A stretch of 45,153 nucleotides of DNA from an uncultured Oscillibacter sp. (GTDB lineage: Bacteria; Bacillota; Clostridia; Oscillospirales; Oscillospiraceae): positions 1-45,153 of the forward strand of contig CABSFC010000010.1 of assembly GCA_902476875.1 (NCBI GenBank), read 5' to 3'. Under the pieces are notes generated by a model. It saw only the letters and a list, made by a program, of their open reading frames with translations, was not told the origin of the DNA and did no database searches. This document shows positions 1-8,108 of this stretch, in pieces. Position 1 is the first letter of the stretch, and each line of letters starts with the position of its first letter. The translations under genes were made by a program, and so were the position numbers.

Positions 1-839
1 GCCAGCGCGGCGGCGGCCCGGGCGATGTGGGCGGGCGTCGTGCCGCAGCAGCCGCCGACGATGGCGGCCCCGGCCCGGGCGATGTCAGCCAGCTTCCGCC
101 CGAAGTAGTCCGGCTTCCCCTGGAACACCGTCCGGCGCCCCAGGACCGTGGGATAGCCCGCGTTGGGCATGACGGACAGCGTCACGCCCGTCAGGTCCAG
201 CGTCTGGATGTACTCCAGCAGGTGGTGGGGACCGGAGACGCAGTTGAAGCCCACCGCGTCCGCCTCCGCCAGCGCGGCGGCGCGGCGGAACAGGTCGCTG
301 CCAAGGCACCCGTCCCGGGTGATGCCGTCATAGCCCACCGCGAAGGAGACGATGAGGAACGCCTCCGGGCAGCGGGCCTTCAGGTGCCGGGCCAGCTCCG
401 GGACCCCCTCGTCCGAGGACAGGGTCTCCGCCAGGAAGCAAGTCACGCCCTGCTCCAGAAACAGGTCCGCCTGGCGGCAGTAGTTCTCCCCCGGGCTCAG
501 CGCCCTCCCCTGGGGAGCGGGCCCGATGTCCGCGAACACCCAGGCGTCATAGGGCCCCGCGGCCTCCAGCGCCAGGCGGCAGCCCGCCTCGATGAGGCGG
601 CCCGCCTGGGCCTCCCGGCCCTGGGCCAGCTCCGCCCCCACCGCGAAGGTGTTGGTCTTGATGGCCCGGCACCCGGCCTCCAGATAGGCCCGGTGGATGG
701 CGGCGATCTCCTCCGGGCGCTCCAGGTTCGCCAGCTCGCACCGCTCCCCGGCCCGGCCCGGGAGCGACGCGAACCAGGTCCCCATGGCCCCGTCAAACAG
801 CAGCGGCTTCCCCTGCCTCAAATAAGTCCGAATGTCCAT
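1..839 (-). CDS. Homocysteine S-methyltransferase domain protein, 3' end beyond window (possibly fused to methylenetetrahydrofolate reductase)
   Basis: The reading frame starts at ATG 839-837 (MDIRTYLRQGKPLLFDGAMGTW) and stays open to the window edge, about 279 residues. It has the Hcy-methyltransferase pattern: an N-terminal LFDGAMGT segment, a GFNCVSG zinc-cysteine segment and GGCCGTTPAHI at about residue 260 supplying the other two zinc cysteines. The start overlaps the metH stop by one base (TAATG), so the two genes are translationally coupled. The family transfers a methyl group to homocysteine to make methionine. In many Clostridia such a gene after metH is a bifunctional enzyme with a C-terminal methylenetetrahydrofolate reductase, which would supply methyl-THF to MetH; that half would lie outside the window, so the fusion is a guess. 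Confidence 0.85.
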   Translation of the reverse strand, partial: MDIRTYLRQGKPLLFDGAMGTWFASLPGRAGERCELANLERPEEIAAIHRAYLEAGCRAIKTNTFAVGAELAQGREAQAGRLIEAGCRLALEAAGPYDAWVFADIGPAPQGRALSPGENYCRQADLFLEQGVTCFLAETLSSDEGVPELARHLKARCPEAFLIVSFAVGYDGITRDGCLGSDLFRRAAALAEADAVGFNCVSGPHHLLEYIQTLDLTGVTLSVMPNAGYPTVLGRRTVFQGKPDYFGRKLADIARAGAAIVGGCCGTTPAHIARAAAAL

Positions 840-3205
840 TATCCCAATACCTTCCTTGCGATCTCCACGGATTGGCGGGCGTCCCTGGCGTAGTAGTCCG
901 CCCCCATCTTCTCCGCGTACTCCGGCGTCACCACCGCGCCGCCCACGAAGGTCACCGGCGGGTCCGGCAGCGCCCGGAGCTGGCGGATGGTCTCCTCCAT
1001 GGCCGGCAGGGTGGTGGTCATCAGGGCGGACAGCCCCACCAGCCGGATGCCCTGGGCCGTCACCGTCTCCACCACCGTCTCCGGCGGCACGTCCTTGCCC
1101 AGGTCGACGACCTCGTAGCCGTAATTCTCCAGCACCGTCCTGACGATGTTCTTGCCGATGTCGTGGATGTCCCCCTGGACCGTGGCGATGACCAGCCGGC
1201 CCTTCTTCACCGGGGCGCCGCCCTTCTCCGCGATGGAGGCCTTGATGACCTCGAACACGGACTGTGCCGCCTGGGCGGCGCTGAGCAGCTGGGGCAGGAA
1301 CATCTTCCCCCGCTCGTACGCCTCGCCCACCAGGTCCAGCGCCGGGATCAGGTGCTTTTCCACCAGGTCCAGCTCGCTCTCCCGCTCCAGCGCCGCCCTG
1401 GCCAGCCGCCCCGCGTCGGCCTTCAGGCCCTTGACGATGGCGTCGTCCAGCGTCATGTCGGCGGCGGGGCCCGCCGGGGCGGTCTTCGCCGGCGCGGTCT
1501 CCCCGGCGAACCGGGCCACGTAGCTCTGGCACCCGGCGTCCTCGCCGGAGAGCACCCGGAACGCCGCCACCGCGTCCATCATCTTCCGCTGGTTGGGGTT
1601 GATGATGGGCAGCGTCAGTCCGGCGTACATGGCCTGGATCAGGAAATTCTGGGTGATAAGGGCGCGGTTCGGCAGGCCGAAGGAGATGTTGGACACCCCC
1701 AGCACCGTCTGCAGTCCCAACTCCTCCCGGACGGTCCGCACCGCCTCCAGCGTCTCCGCCGCCTGGTCCTGCTGGGCGGAGACGGTCAGGGTCAGGCAGT
1801 CGATCCACACGTCCTCCCGGGGGATGCCGTGAGACAGCGCCGCGTCCAGGATGCGCCGGGCGATGGCCACCCGGCCCTCCGCCGTCTGGGGGATGCCGCC
1901 CTTGTCCAGGGCCAGCCCCACCACGGAGGCGCCGTACTTCTTCACAATGGGCAACACCCGCTCCAGCACCGCCCGTTCGCCGTTGACGGAGTTCACCGCC
2001 GCCTTGCCGTTGTAGACCCGCAGGCCCGCCTCCAGCGCGTCGGGATTGGAGGAGTCCAGCTGCAGCGGCAGCGACACGGCGCTTTGCAGCTTCTTCACCA
2101 CCCGGGGCAGCATGGCCACCTCGTCCACGCCGGGGTAGCCCACGTTGACATCCAGGATGTCCGCCCCCGCGTCCTCCTGCTGGATGGCCACGTCCAGGAT
2201 GTAGTCCAGGTCCTCCTCCAGCAGCGCCTGCTGGAACCGTTTTTTGCCCGTGGGGTTCACCCGCTCGCCGATGACCCGGACGCCGTCCAGCCGGGTGGGG
2301 GTCACCGGGGTGCAGACAAAGCCCGCCGCGTCATACCGCCGGGGCGCGGGGCTCTTCCCCGCCAGGGCGGCGCTCAGCTTCCGGATGTACGCCGGGGAGG
2401 TGCCGCAGCAGCCGCCGAAGATGGTGACGCCCGCCTCCAGGCAGGGCAGCAGGGCCGCCGTAAACGCCTCGGGCCCCATGTCGTAGTGGCCGTCCACCGG
2501 GTCCGGCAATCCCGCGTTGGGCTTCGCCACCACCGGCAGGCGGGTGTTCTCGCACAGCTCCCGCAGCAGCGGGGCCAGCAGGTCCGGCCCCAGGGAGCAG
2601 TTCAGTCCGATGGCGTCGGCCCCCAGGCCCTCCAGCGTCCGGGCCATGGAGGGGATGGTGCAGCCGGTGAAGGTGCGGCCCCGCTCCTCAAAGGACATGG
2701 TGACCAGCGCCGGCAGCGCCGTGTTCTCCTTCACCGCCAGCAGCGCCGCCTTGGCCTCGTACAGGTCCGTCATGGTCTCGATGGCGGCCAGGTCGGCCCC
2801 GGCCCGCTCTCCGGCCACCGCCATCTCCCGGAACAGCGCGTAGGCCCGCTCAAAGGACATGCCGCCCATGGGCTCCAGCAGCTCGCCCAGGGGCCCCATG
2901 TCCAGGGCCACCCGGGCGCCCGTCCCGGCGGCGGCTTTCTTCGCGATGGAGACGGCGGCGGTGACCACCTCCTCCACGCTGTGGCCGGTGTGGCCGAGCT
3001 TCGCGCCGTTGGCGCCGAAGGTGTTGGCGTAGACCACCTGGCTGCCCGCGTCGATGTACTCCCGGTAAATGGACGCCATCAGCTCCGGGTCCGTCAGATT
3101 CAGCAGCTCCGGCTGGCCGCCGGGGGGCAGCCCCCTCTGCTGGAGCACGGTGCCCATGGCGCCGTCCAAAAGGATGATCCGATCCCTGGAAAATTCAAAT
3201 CCCAC
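839..3205 (-). CDS. metH: Cobalamin-dependent methionine synthase lacking the activation domain
   Basis: 788 residues. Domains in order: homocysteine-binding barrel (about 1-290; zinc cysteines C203 and the GGCCG pair C266/C267), pterin-binding barrel (about 308-570; VIGERVNPTGKK), cobalamin cap (about 585-665) and B12-binding Rossmann domain (about 670-788) with the DxHxxG motif at D679, H681 and G684. It makes methionine from homocysteine and methyl-THF in the cytoplasm. Canonical MetH is about 1,200 residues and ends in an AdoMet-binding activation domain; here the protein stops after the B12 domain and that domain is the separate upstream gene. The start is GTG at 3205, preceded by GGGAGG, and overlaps the upstream gene by 11 nt. 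Confidence 0.95.
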   Translation of the reverse strand: MGFEFSRDRIILLDGAMGTVLQQRGLPPGGQPELLNLTDPELMASIYREYIDAGSQVVYANTFGANGAKLGHTGHSVEEVVTAAVSIAKKAAAGTGARVALDMGPLGELLEPMGGMSFERAYALFREMAVAGERAGADLAAIETMTDLYEAKAALLAVKENTALPALVTMSFEERGRTFTGCTIPSMARTLEGLGADAIGLNCSLGPDLLAPLLRELCENTRLPVVAKPNAGLPDPVDGHYDMGPEAFTAALLPCLEAGVTIFGGCCGTSPAYIRKLSAALAGKSPAPRRYDAAGFVCTPVTPTRLDGVRVIGERVNPTGKKRFQQALLEEDLDYILDVAIQQEDAGADILDVNVGYPGVDEVAMLPRVVKKLQSAVSLPLQLDSSNPDALEAGLRVYNGKAAVNSVNGERAVLERVLPIVKKYGASVVGLALDKGGIPQTAEGRVAIARRILDAALSHGIPREDVWIDCLTLTVSAQQDQAAETLEAVRTVREELGLQTVLGVSNISFGLPNRALITQNFLIQAMYAGLTLPIINPNQRKMMDAVAAFRVLSGEDAGCQSYVARFAGETAPAKTAPAGPAADMTLDDAIVKGLKADAGRLARAALERESELDLVEKHLIPALDLVGEAYERGKMFLPQLLSAAQAAQSVFEVIKASIAEKGGAPVKKGRLVIATVQGDIHDIGKNIVRTVLENYGYEVVDLGKDVPPETVVETVTAQGIRLVGLSALMTTTLPAMEETIRQLRALPDPPVTFVGGAVVTPEYAEKMGADYYARDARQSVEIARKVLG

Positions 3206-3854
3206 AGTGTCTTCCTCCCTTGCGAAGTGTACAGCTCTCCCGCATGGAGCAGTACGCGCAGCCCCGGACCCGGGCCATCTGGGGCCTGTCGGACAGGCCG
3301 ACGACGGCGGTGACGGACTTGCCCGGGTTCATCAGCAGACTCTCCGTCACGTGGACGCCCAGCCGCCTGGGCGTGTCCAGCGCGGCGCAGATGGGCGGCT
3401 GCAGCGCCAGCGGCAGGTCCCCGTAGCCGGGGCTGAACCGGTCCGTCAGGTACAGGTCCGGAAACCGGGCGGCGATGTCCCGCTCCGCCGCGTCGCAGCC
3501 GCTCTCCACCAGGGCGCTGCCGCAGGCGTCCAGGATCACCGCCCGGGCCATGTCCCGGGCCTGCTCCCGCCGCAACAGCGCGTCGAACCGCGCCCCCAGC
3601 GTGCAGGCCAACAGCGCCGCCCGGGCGCACTGTGCCAGCATCCGCTCCGCGGTGTTGCCGGTCAGCGCCATGCCCGTGCCGGAGAGCAAGATGCCCGCGC
3701 CCGCCCGCTCCAGGTCAAACACGCGGAACGTATACCGGGGCTGGAGCTCCGCGGCAAGGGCCCCGGCCACGGCCTCGACCTCTCCCCGCAGCGCCTCCGG
3801 CGCGCCGTCTCCCGCGCCCAGATAGCGCAGCGCCTCCTGAACATCCAGCTTCAC
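3195..3854 (-). CDS. Detached MetH activation-domain-like protein
   Basis: 219 residues from GTG 3854, with GGGAGG 9 nt upstream. The central stretch (FSPGYGDLPL, then TESLLMNPGKSVTAVVGL) resembles the AdoMet-binding activation domain of methionine synthase, which supports reductive remethylation of oxidised cobalamin. It is first in the operon and overlaps metH, which lacks this domain, so it very likely acts in trans on MetH. The C-terminus is cysteine-rich (CAYCSMRESCTLRKGGRHC, five cysteines within 20 residues) and could bind a metal or Fe-S cluster; that is inference. Similar split MetH systems are common in Clostridia. Confidence 0.82.
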   Translation of the reverse strand: MKLDVQEALRYLGAGDGAPEALRGEVEAVAGALAAELQPRYTFRVFDLERAGAGILLSGTGMALTGNTAERMLAQCARAALLACTLGARFDALLRREQARDMARAVILDACGSALVESGCDAAERDIAARFPDLYLTDRFSPGYGDLPLALQPPICAALDTPRRLGVHVTESLLMNPGKSVTAVVGLSDRPQMARVRGCAYCSMRESCTLRKGGRHCGI

Positions 3855-3935
3855 GCCCAGCGCCTCCCATCCGTTTTTCCGTGATTTTGTATATCATACC
3901 CCATTTTTCCGCCTTTGTATAGTCGCCCGCGGGCG

Positions 3936-4038
3936 AAAAAACGCGGAGCGACCGCCCACCCGGCGCGATCAGGCGCTCCGGCAAGGCGCCGGCGCGGCCA
4001 GGGAACCGCCAGGTTTGGAGAAGCCGCGCTTTGGCATT
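3936..4038 (-). promoter_or_regulatory. Structured 5' leader of the met operon: candidate attenuator or riboswitch with terminator
   Basis: Read on the minus strand, the leader has a hairpin GCGCGGC/GCCGCGC (4029-4023 with 3998-3992). It then has a terminator-like stem CGGAGCG/CGCTCCG (3980-3974 with 3950-3944), followed after CG by six U (3941-3936). A competing pair CCGGCGC/GCGCCGG (3992-3986 with 3966-3960) would enclose the 5' arm of the terminator stem, so the two are mutually exclusive, as in attenuators. I do not recognise a SAM-I, cobalamin or THF riboswitch signature. The ligand, if any, is unknown. Confidence 0.5.
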
Positions 4039-4044
4039 ACTATT

Positions 4045-4072
4045 ATTATATTTTTGTTTTCGCCGTTGTCAA
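4045..4072 (-). promoter_or_regulatory. Sigma-70 type promoter of the met operon
   Basis: On the minus strand, TTGACA (4072-4067), a 16-bp spacer and TATAAT (4050-4045). Both hexamers are full consensus. The expected transcription start near 4038 gives a leader of about 180 nt before the first GTG at 3854. Confidence 0.8.
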
Positions 4073-4125
4073 GAATTAACATACTAGTTTAATTGCAAAA
4101 TCATGGCTCTACGGCGGAAGAAGAG

Positions 4126-4161
4126 GCCAGGCGGAAATGGCAATGGCCATTTCCGCCTGGC
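4126..4161 (-). terminator. Stem-loop at the 3' end of the catabolic operon
   Basis: A perfect 16-bp inverted repeat (GCCAGGCGGAAATGGC, loop of 4, then its complement) lies about 70 bp past the stop of the last operon gene. The minus-strand side has only a pyrimidine stretch, not a clear U-tract, so it may be a terminator or an mRNA-stabilising end. It also insulates the met promoter downstream. Confidence 0.55.
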
Positions 4162-4232
4162 TCTCCATGCAATTGCAGGGCTCCCGAAATCGTCTCCGCC
4201 CCGTCCGCGATTGCTTCCCCTTTCCGGACGGC

Positions 4233-5114
4233 CTACCGCTGAGAGAAAAAAATCGCAATGCCGGTCAAAAGCAATGCCGCCAAAAACTCCGGCCGGAAAA
4301 CATTTTCATGTAACAATATCGCGCCAAAAAGTCCCGCGAAAACCGGCTCCAGGAATTTGATGATGAATAGCTCCGAGAGATTATTCCCGCTCAAAATCCA
4401 GTACCACAGACAATAGCTTACGATCGATGCCGCGCAGATGTAAAGAAACAGCAGGCCGGCGGAAAGTGAAATATAGCGGATGGCTCCTCCGCCCGCAAGC
4501 CCCGCGACGAGCAGCACCACGCCTCCAAATAATTGTGAATATCCGGTCATTGTCAGCGGCGCCACAGTTCTCATCGCTTTTTTGCTAATAACAGAGGACA
4601 CCACTAAGGAAAATGACGCCGCAATGATGAACAGTTCGCCCCGCCCGATGCCGACGCCCGCCGGATTCCAGTTCAGGACAATGACGCCGCTCAATCCGCA
4701 TACCGCGCCGAGAAGCTTGTGCAGTGTAAACCGATCCTCCCGAAAGAATAAAAAGGAGATGGGGATAAACACGAACACGCACAGCTGCTTCAGCAGTACC
4801 GCGGCAGAGCTGTCAGTGGTCGTCAATCCAATGTAATTGCAGCCATAGTGCAAAACGATTGAAAACAATCCCGCCAGAAGGACCAGCCACAGGTCCCTCC
4901 GCGAAACCGCCCTGGCGTTTCCCCGCGTGGCGGCGGAAATCGCCGTGATGACCGCGCCGCAGATCGTGAACCGAAGCCCCGCGAACAGGATAACATTCGG
5001 AATATAGGACGTGTCTATCCGAAACGCCTCATATCCCGCCTTTGTAAACGGGGCCAGCGATCCCCAGAGAAACATCACCAAGACCAGGAGCAATATCTTT
5101 TTTGTCTTATTCAT
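4233..5114 (-). CDS. EamA/DMT-family membrane transporter (last gene of catabolic operon)
   Basis: 293 residues with about ten hydrophobic segments in the two five-helix repeats typical of EamA proteins; the first begins at residue 6 (ILLLVLVMFLWGSLAPFTKAG). Family members export metabolites, amino acids or sugars, and direction and substrate cannot be read from sequence. It follows the aldolase gene after 84 bp and is the second EamA gene in the operon, so export or overflow relief of a pathway intermediate is plausible. The Shine-Dalgarno sequence is weak. Confidence 0.85.
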   Translation of the reverse strand: MNKTKKILLLVLVMFLWGSLAPFTKAGYEAFRIDTSYIPNVILFAGLRFTICGAVITAISAATRGNARAVSRRDLWLVLLAGLFSIVLHYGCNYIGLTTTDSSAAVLLKQLCVFVFIPISFLFFREDRFTLHKLLGAVCGLSGVIVLNWNPAGVGIGRGELFIIAASFSLVVSSVISKKAMRTVAPLTMTGYSQLFGGVVLLVAGLAGGGAIRYISLSAGLLFLYICAASIVSYCLWYWILSGNNLSELFIIKFLEPVFAGLFGAILLHENVFRPEFLAALLLTGIAIFFSQR

Positions 5115-5198
5115 ACATGTTGTGATTTCTCAGACCGGCTTTGCGGACGGCTTTTATGCGCCCGAAAAGCCCCTTTCACGTTCCCTGACTTACGGCGG

Positions 5199-5975
5199 TC
5201 ACCGCGCCTCAACGCCCCGGCGGACCGTCTGAATACGTTTCTCGCTCTCTGTCCGGAAAAACACCTGATCGTTCATACAGGTGACCAGCCGGAACCCCTG
5301 CTTGATCCGCTCGATCGCCGCGTCCGGGCTGGCCGTGACGATTCCCGGCACAATATGATATTTTCTGCAGGCGGCCAGGATTCTGTCAATTGCCTCGACA
5401 ACCTCCGGATGTTTCATATCGCCCGGATGACCCAAATCCTGCGTCAGGTCGCCCGTCCCGACAAAAACGCAGTCAAGCCCCGGGGTCTGGCAAATCTCCT
5501 CGATATTCTCAACGCCCAGGCGCGTCTCACACTGCATCATGACATAGAGGTTTTCATTCGCCTGCCGGGTATAATCCTCATAGACGCCCCAACGCGGTCC
5601 ACGGCCGCCATTCGCGCCCCGCTTCCCCAGCGGCGGGAACTTCATGTGATCAATGATCATGTCCGCCTGTTCCCGGGTTTCAACCAGCGGAACCATGACG
5701 CCATGGATTCCCACGTCCAGCATCCGGCTCATCATGGGCCCGTCGTCGGGATCATATACCCGGGCAAACGCCGCCATGCCATAGAGCTCCGACGCGCGGG
5801 CCATGTCCACCATGGTCTCCAGGCTCGTCTGCGCGTGTTCCGCATCAATGATGATAAAATCCATACCGTTGATGGCAAGGCACTCACAGTTCATCGCAGA
5901 ACCGGAGGCGACAAACGCGCCCAGGACATAGTCCTTCTCCTTGAGCTTTTCCTTTATAAAATTTCGCATTTTCAT
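5199..5975 (-). CDS. HpcH/HpaI-family aldolase
   Basis: 258 residues from ATG 5975, chosen because GAGGAGCG lies just upstream and because the longer frame would overlap the preceding gene. Class II pyruvate-aldolase features are visible: FIIIDAEHAQTS (catalytic DxEH), VPLVETREQAD, the PPLGKRGANGGRGPR loop, metal-binding glutamate in QCETRLGVENI and aspartate in VFVGTGDLTQDLG. The family reversibly splits 2-keto-3-deoxy sugar acids or hydroxy-keto acids into pyruvate and an aldehyde, with a divalent metal. This is the only obvious carbon-carbon-cleaving enzyme of the operon and suggests the imported compound ends as pyruvate or a related keto acid. Confidence 0.85.
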   Translation of the reverse strand: MKMRNFIKEKLKEKDYVLGAFVASGSAMNCECLAINGMDFIIIDAEHAQTSLETMVDMARASELYGMAAFARVYDPDDGPMMSRMLDVGIHGVMVPLVETREQADMIIDHMKFPPLGKRGANGGRGPRWGVYEDYTRQANENLYVMMQCETRLGVENIEEICQTPGLDCVFVGTGDLTQDLGHPGDMKHPEVVEAIDRILAACRKYHIVPGIVTASPDAAIERIKQGFRLVTCMNDQVFFRTESEKRIQTVRRGVEAR

Positions 5976-6021
5976 GATAAACGCTCCTCGCATCTTTTGG
6001 ATTTTCTGTTGCCGTTTCTCC

Positions 6022-6486
6022 TCACAGCTCCTCGGGCTTGTACTGGAACTCGTTGAAAATTTCAACGGGGAACGTGATCAAATCCTCCGTGTCAAACAGC
6101 GCCCAGCGCAATTTGTCGGATTTGACGGACAGCCCCTCCATCAGCACGTCGATGCCGCGCTCCTTCATGGTGTCCACAACGCCCTGGAAATCATCCACGC
6201 TGAACCGGAAATGATGCAGGCCCTCCCGACCGCTCTCCAGATAATGCGTCCAGTCGCTTTCGCCATAAATGGGCTGCATCAGTTCGATCTCAATATTCGC
6301 AAAGTTGTAAAACGCCAGCCTGGCGCCGAATTCCGCTTCCTGTCCTTTATAGTACCGCTTGGTCTTGGGCGTCTCGCCGTAACGGTCCGGCTTTAAGCCA
6401 AAGACCTTTTCCATGCCGGCGACAACAGCGTCCAAATCCCTGACGCACAGGCCGACCTGAGAAATGTGAGTCATTTTATTTTCCAT
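6022..6486 (-). CDS. VOC-superfamily (glyoxalase/epimerase-like) protein
   Basis: 154 residues with two beta-alpha-beta-beta-beta modules, similar to methylmalonyl-CoA epimerase and glyoxalase I. Likely metal ligands are the His of THISQVG near the N-terminus, Glu in NIEIELMQP, His in GLHHFRFSV and Glu in FPVEIFNEF. GAGGAACC precedes ATG 6486. VOC proteins isomerise, epimerise or cleave small substrates on a metal. Next to the aldolase it may epimerise or isomerise an acidic intermediate; the reaction is not known. Confidence 0.8.
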   Translation of the reverse strand: MENKMTHISQVGLCVRDLDAVVAGMEKVFGLKPDRYGETPKTKRYYKGQEAEFGARLAFYNFANIEIELMQPIYGESDWTHYLESGREGLHHFRFSVDDFQGVVDTMKERGIDVLMEGLSVKSDKLRWALFDTEDLITFPVEIFNEFQYKPEEL

Positions 6487-6510
6487 AACCGGTTCCTCTT
6501 TCCATTTGTT

Positions 6511-7179
6511 TCATCGCGCGGCGATCTTTTCATCCAGGAGCCTCGCGATCTCCTGGATACAATACTCCCCGCTCCCCAGCACCTTGCATCCGCAAATATC
6601 CTCGATCCGCTTTGTCAGATGCGTGATGGAATACTGCGAGAGTATCACAATATCTGTATCTTTGATTTTTTTGGCGGCCTCAAGCACCCGCCGGTCATGC
6701 TCCTCCATATTGCCGGCGCGCATATACGCGTTCGCCTCCGGACACACAAGGGTGGAAATGACCTTTTCGCCCGCGTTTTGCCGCCGCGCGCTGTCCTGAT
6801 ATTTTTGAACCGTCGGCGCCAGGGCGGACTCCGCCGTGGCGAACACTGTGACACGGTCCCCCATCAAGGGCGCGCGGCGGTGCATTTCGTCGTCGATCAG
6901 GATGATGGGGACATCCAAAAAGGGCCGCACGGAGTCTATGATGGGAATCATGGACGTGCAGGCACATACGATCAAATCCGCTCCCGTGCTTTCGGCCAGC
7001 TTCGCCGTCAGGAAAAAGCGGTTGCTCAAATGGGGAGAAACCCCCTGCTCGACCGCCTCCTTTGCCAGGAACTCATCGACCGTGTTCGTGATGCTGATGT
7101 TGGGCAGCGCGGCGGCGATTTCATCGCCGAAGCGAAGATACCCCGGCCTCACGGTATGGATCAGTGCAAGTTTTTTCAT
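6511..7179 (-). CDS. Asp/Glu-racemase superfamily protein with a single catalytic cysteine
   Basis: 222 residues; GGGAGG precedes ATG 7179. The N-terminal half has the superfamily cysteine motif at C74 (CACTSMIP). At the place where racemases carry the second cysteine it reads ILSQYSITHL (about 179-188), so that cysteine is absent. Two-cysteine members racemise Asp, Glu or hydantoins; one-cysteine members such as arylmalonate decarboxylase use the same enolate-like intermediate for other chemistry. A role as isomerase or decarboxylase in this operon is inferred. Confidence 0.72.
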   Translation of the reverse strand: MKKLALIHTVRPGYLRFGDEIAAALPNISITNTVDEFLAKEAVEQGVSPHLSNRFFLTAKLAESTGADLIVCACTSMIPIIDSVRPFLDVPIILIDDEMHRRAPLMGDRVTVFATAESALAPTVQKYQDSARRQNAGEKVISTLVCPEANAYMRAGNMEEHDRRVLEAAKKIKDTDIVILSQYSITHLTKRIEDICGCKVLGSGEYCIQEIARLLDEKIAAR

Positions 7180-7217
7180 ATAGGACCTCCCTGTCGCACC
7201 TTTTCCGCAGGTACTCT

Positions 7218-8108
7218 CTAAACATTGTTTGCGCGGTTATGAAAAAACATAACCAAGGACGCGCCGATGACAAAGCAGCCTCCAAGAATGGTGGTGCCCG
7301 GAAGCGATTCACGCAAAAACATCCATCCGAGAAGCGCCGACCAGATAATCCCGGAATAATTGTATATGCTGATTTCCGAAGCAGGCGCGAACTTATAAGC
7401 GTATGTAAGGGTGATCTGCCCAAGGGAGCCGAACACGCTGATCAGAAACAGATAGCACAGCTGACGCGGCGTGGGCACGACAAAGCTCGGAATCATGCCG
7501 ACCGCGGCGCACAGCACGCTGAAGGTGGAAAAATGCATGATGACGGCCAGCGAGTCCGCTTTCCCCTTTAACGCGGCGAGAAACGTATAGGCTATGCCGG
7601 AAAAAACCGCGCTGAGTATGGCCACCAGCATGGCGGACGGCTCCGAATTCAGGGTTGGCCCGCAGACAAGCCATGCGCCAAGAAAAGACATGGCCAGCGC
7701 GGCATACTGCACTTTTGATACCCGCTCGCGGAGAAACACGGCCGAAAGTATGGTGACGACAATGGGCGAGAGCTTATTGAGAATGTTCGCGTCCGCAATA
7801 CGGGCGTGGTTGGTTGCGTAAAAAAAGGTGATAATCCCAAGGAAACCGGCAATCGACCGCCCAAACAGCCAGGGCTGCGCCGCCCTGTCCCCAAACAGAG
7901 CGCTCTTTTTTCGGAGCAGCAGGCCCCCCACCACGAACACGCTGATCAGATTGCGAAAGAAAACCTGCTCCATCAGCGGAAACGTCCCGCTTGTGTTGGA
8001 GAGCTTGATCATCAGCTGCATTGCCGAAAACATCAGCGCGGAGAGGATCATAAGGCCCGCCGCCGCGGCTCCGCGCCGCCTCTGGAAAATCCCCGTTTCA
8101 AATCTCAT
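7218..8108 (-). CDS. EamA/DMT-family membrane transporter
   Basis: 296 residues from ATG 8108 (MRFETGIFQRRR); this start overlaps the preceding gene by 11 nt, while the longer frame would run far into it. About ten membrane segments in two repeats are visible, with a final charged residue cluster. It has the same fold as the EamA gene at the end of the operon but is not a close copy. Probably an exporter of a pathway compound; substrate unknown. Confidence 0.85.
   Translation of the reverse strand: MRFETGIFQRRRGAAAAGLMILSALMFSAMQLMIKLSNTSGTFPLMEQVFFRNLISVFVVGGLLLRKKSALFGDRAAQPWLFGRSIAGFLGIITFFYATNHARIADANILNKLSPIVVTILSAVFLRERVSKVQYAALAMSFLGAWLVCGPTLNSEPSAMLVAILSAVFSGIAYTFLAALKGKADSLAVIMHFSTFSVLCAAVGMIPSFVVPTPRQLCYLFLISVFGSLGQITLTYAYKFAPASEISIYNYSGIIWSALLGWMFLRESLPGTTILGGCFVIGASLVMFFHNRANNV

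Noticed and set aside
872..3313. An 813-codon plus-strand open frame
   Set aside because: It lies antisense to metH in very GC-rich DNA, its product is low-complexity (Arg/Gly/His/Gln-rich) and resembles no protein fold; metH on the other strand is certain.
3855..4072. A SAM-I or cobalamin riboswitch before the met operon
   Set aside because: Neither the SAM-I core nor the B12-box sequence can be found in the leader; only a generic attenuator-like structure is supported.
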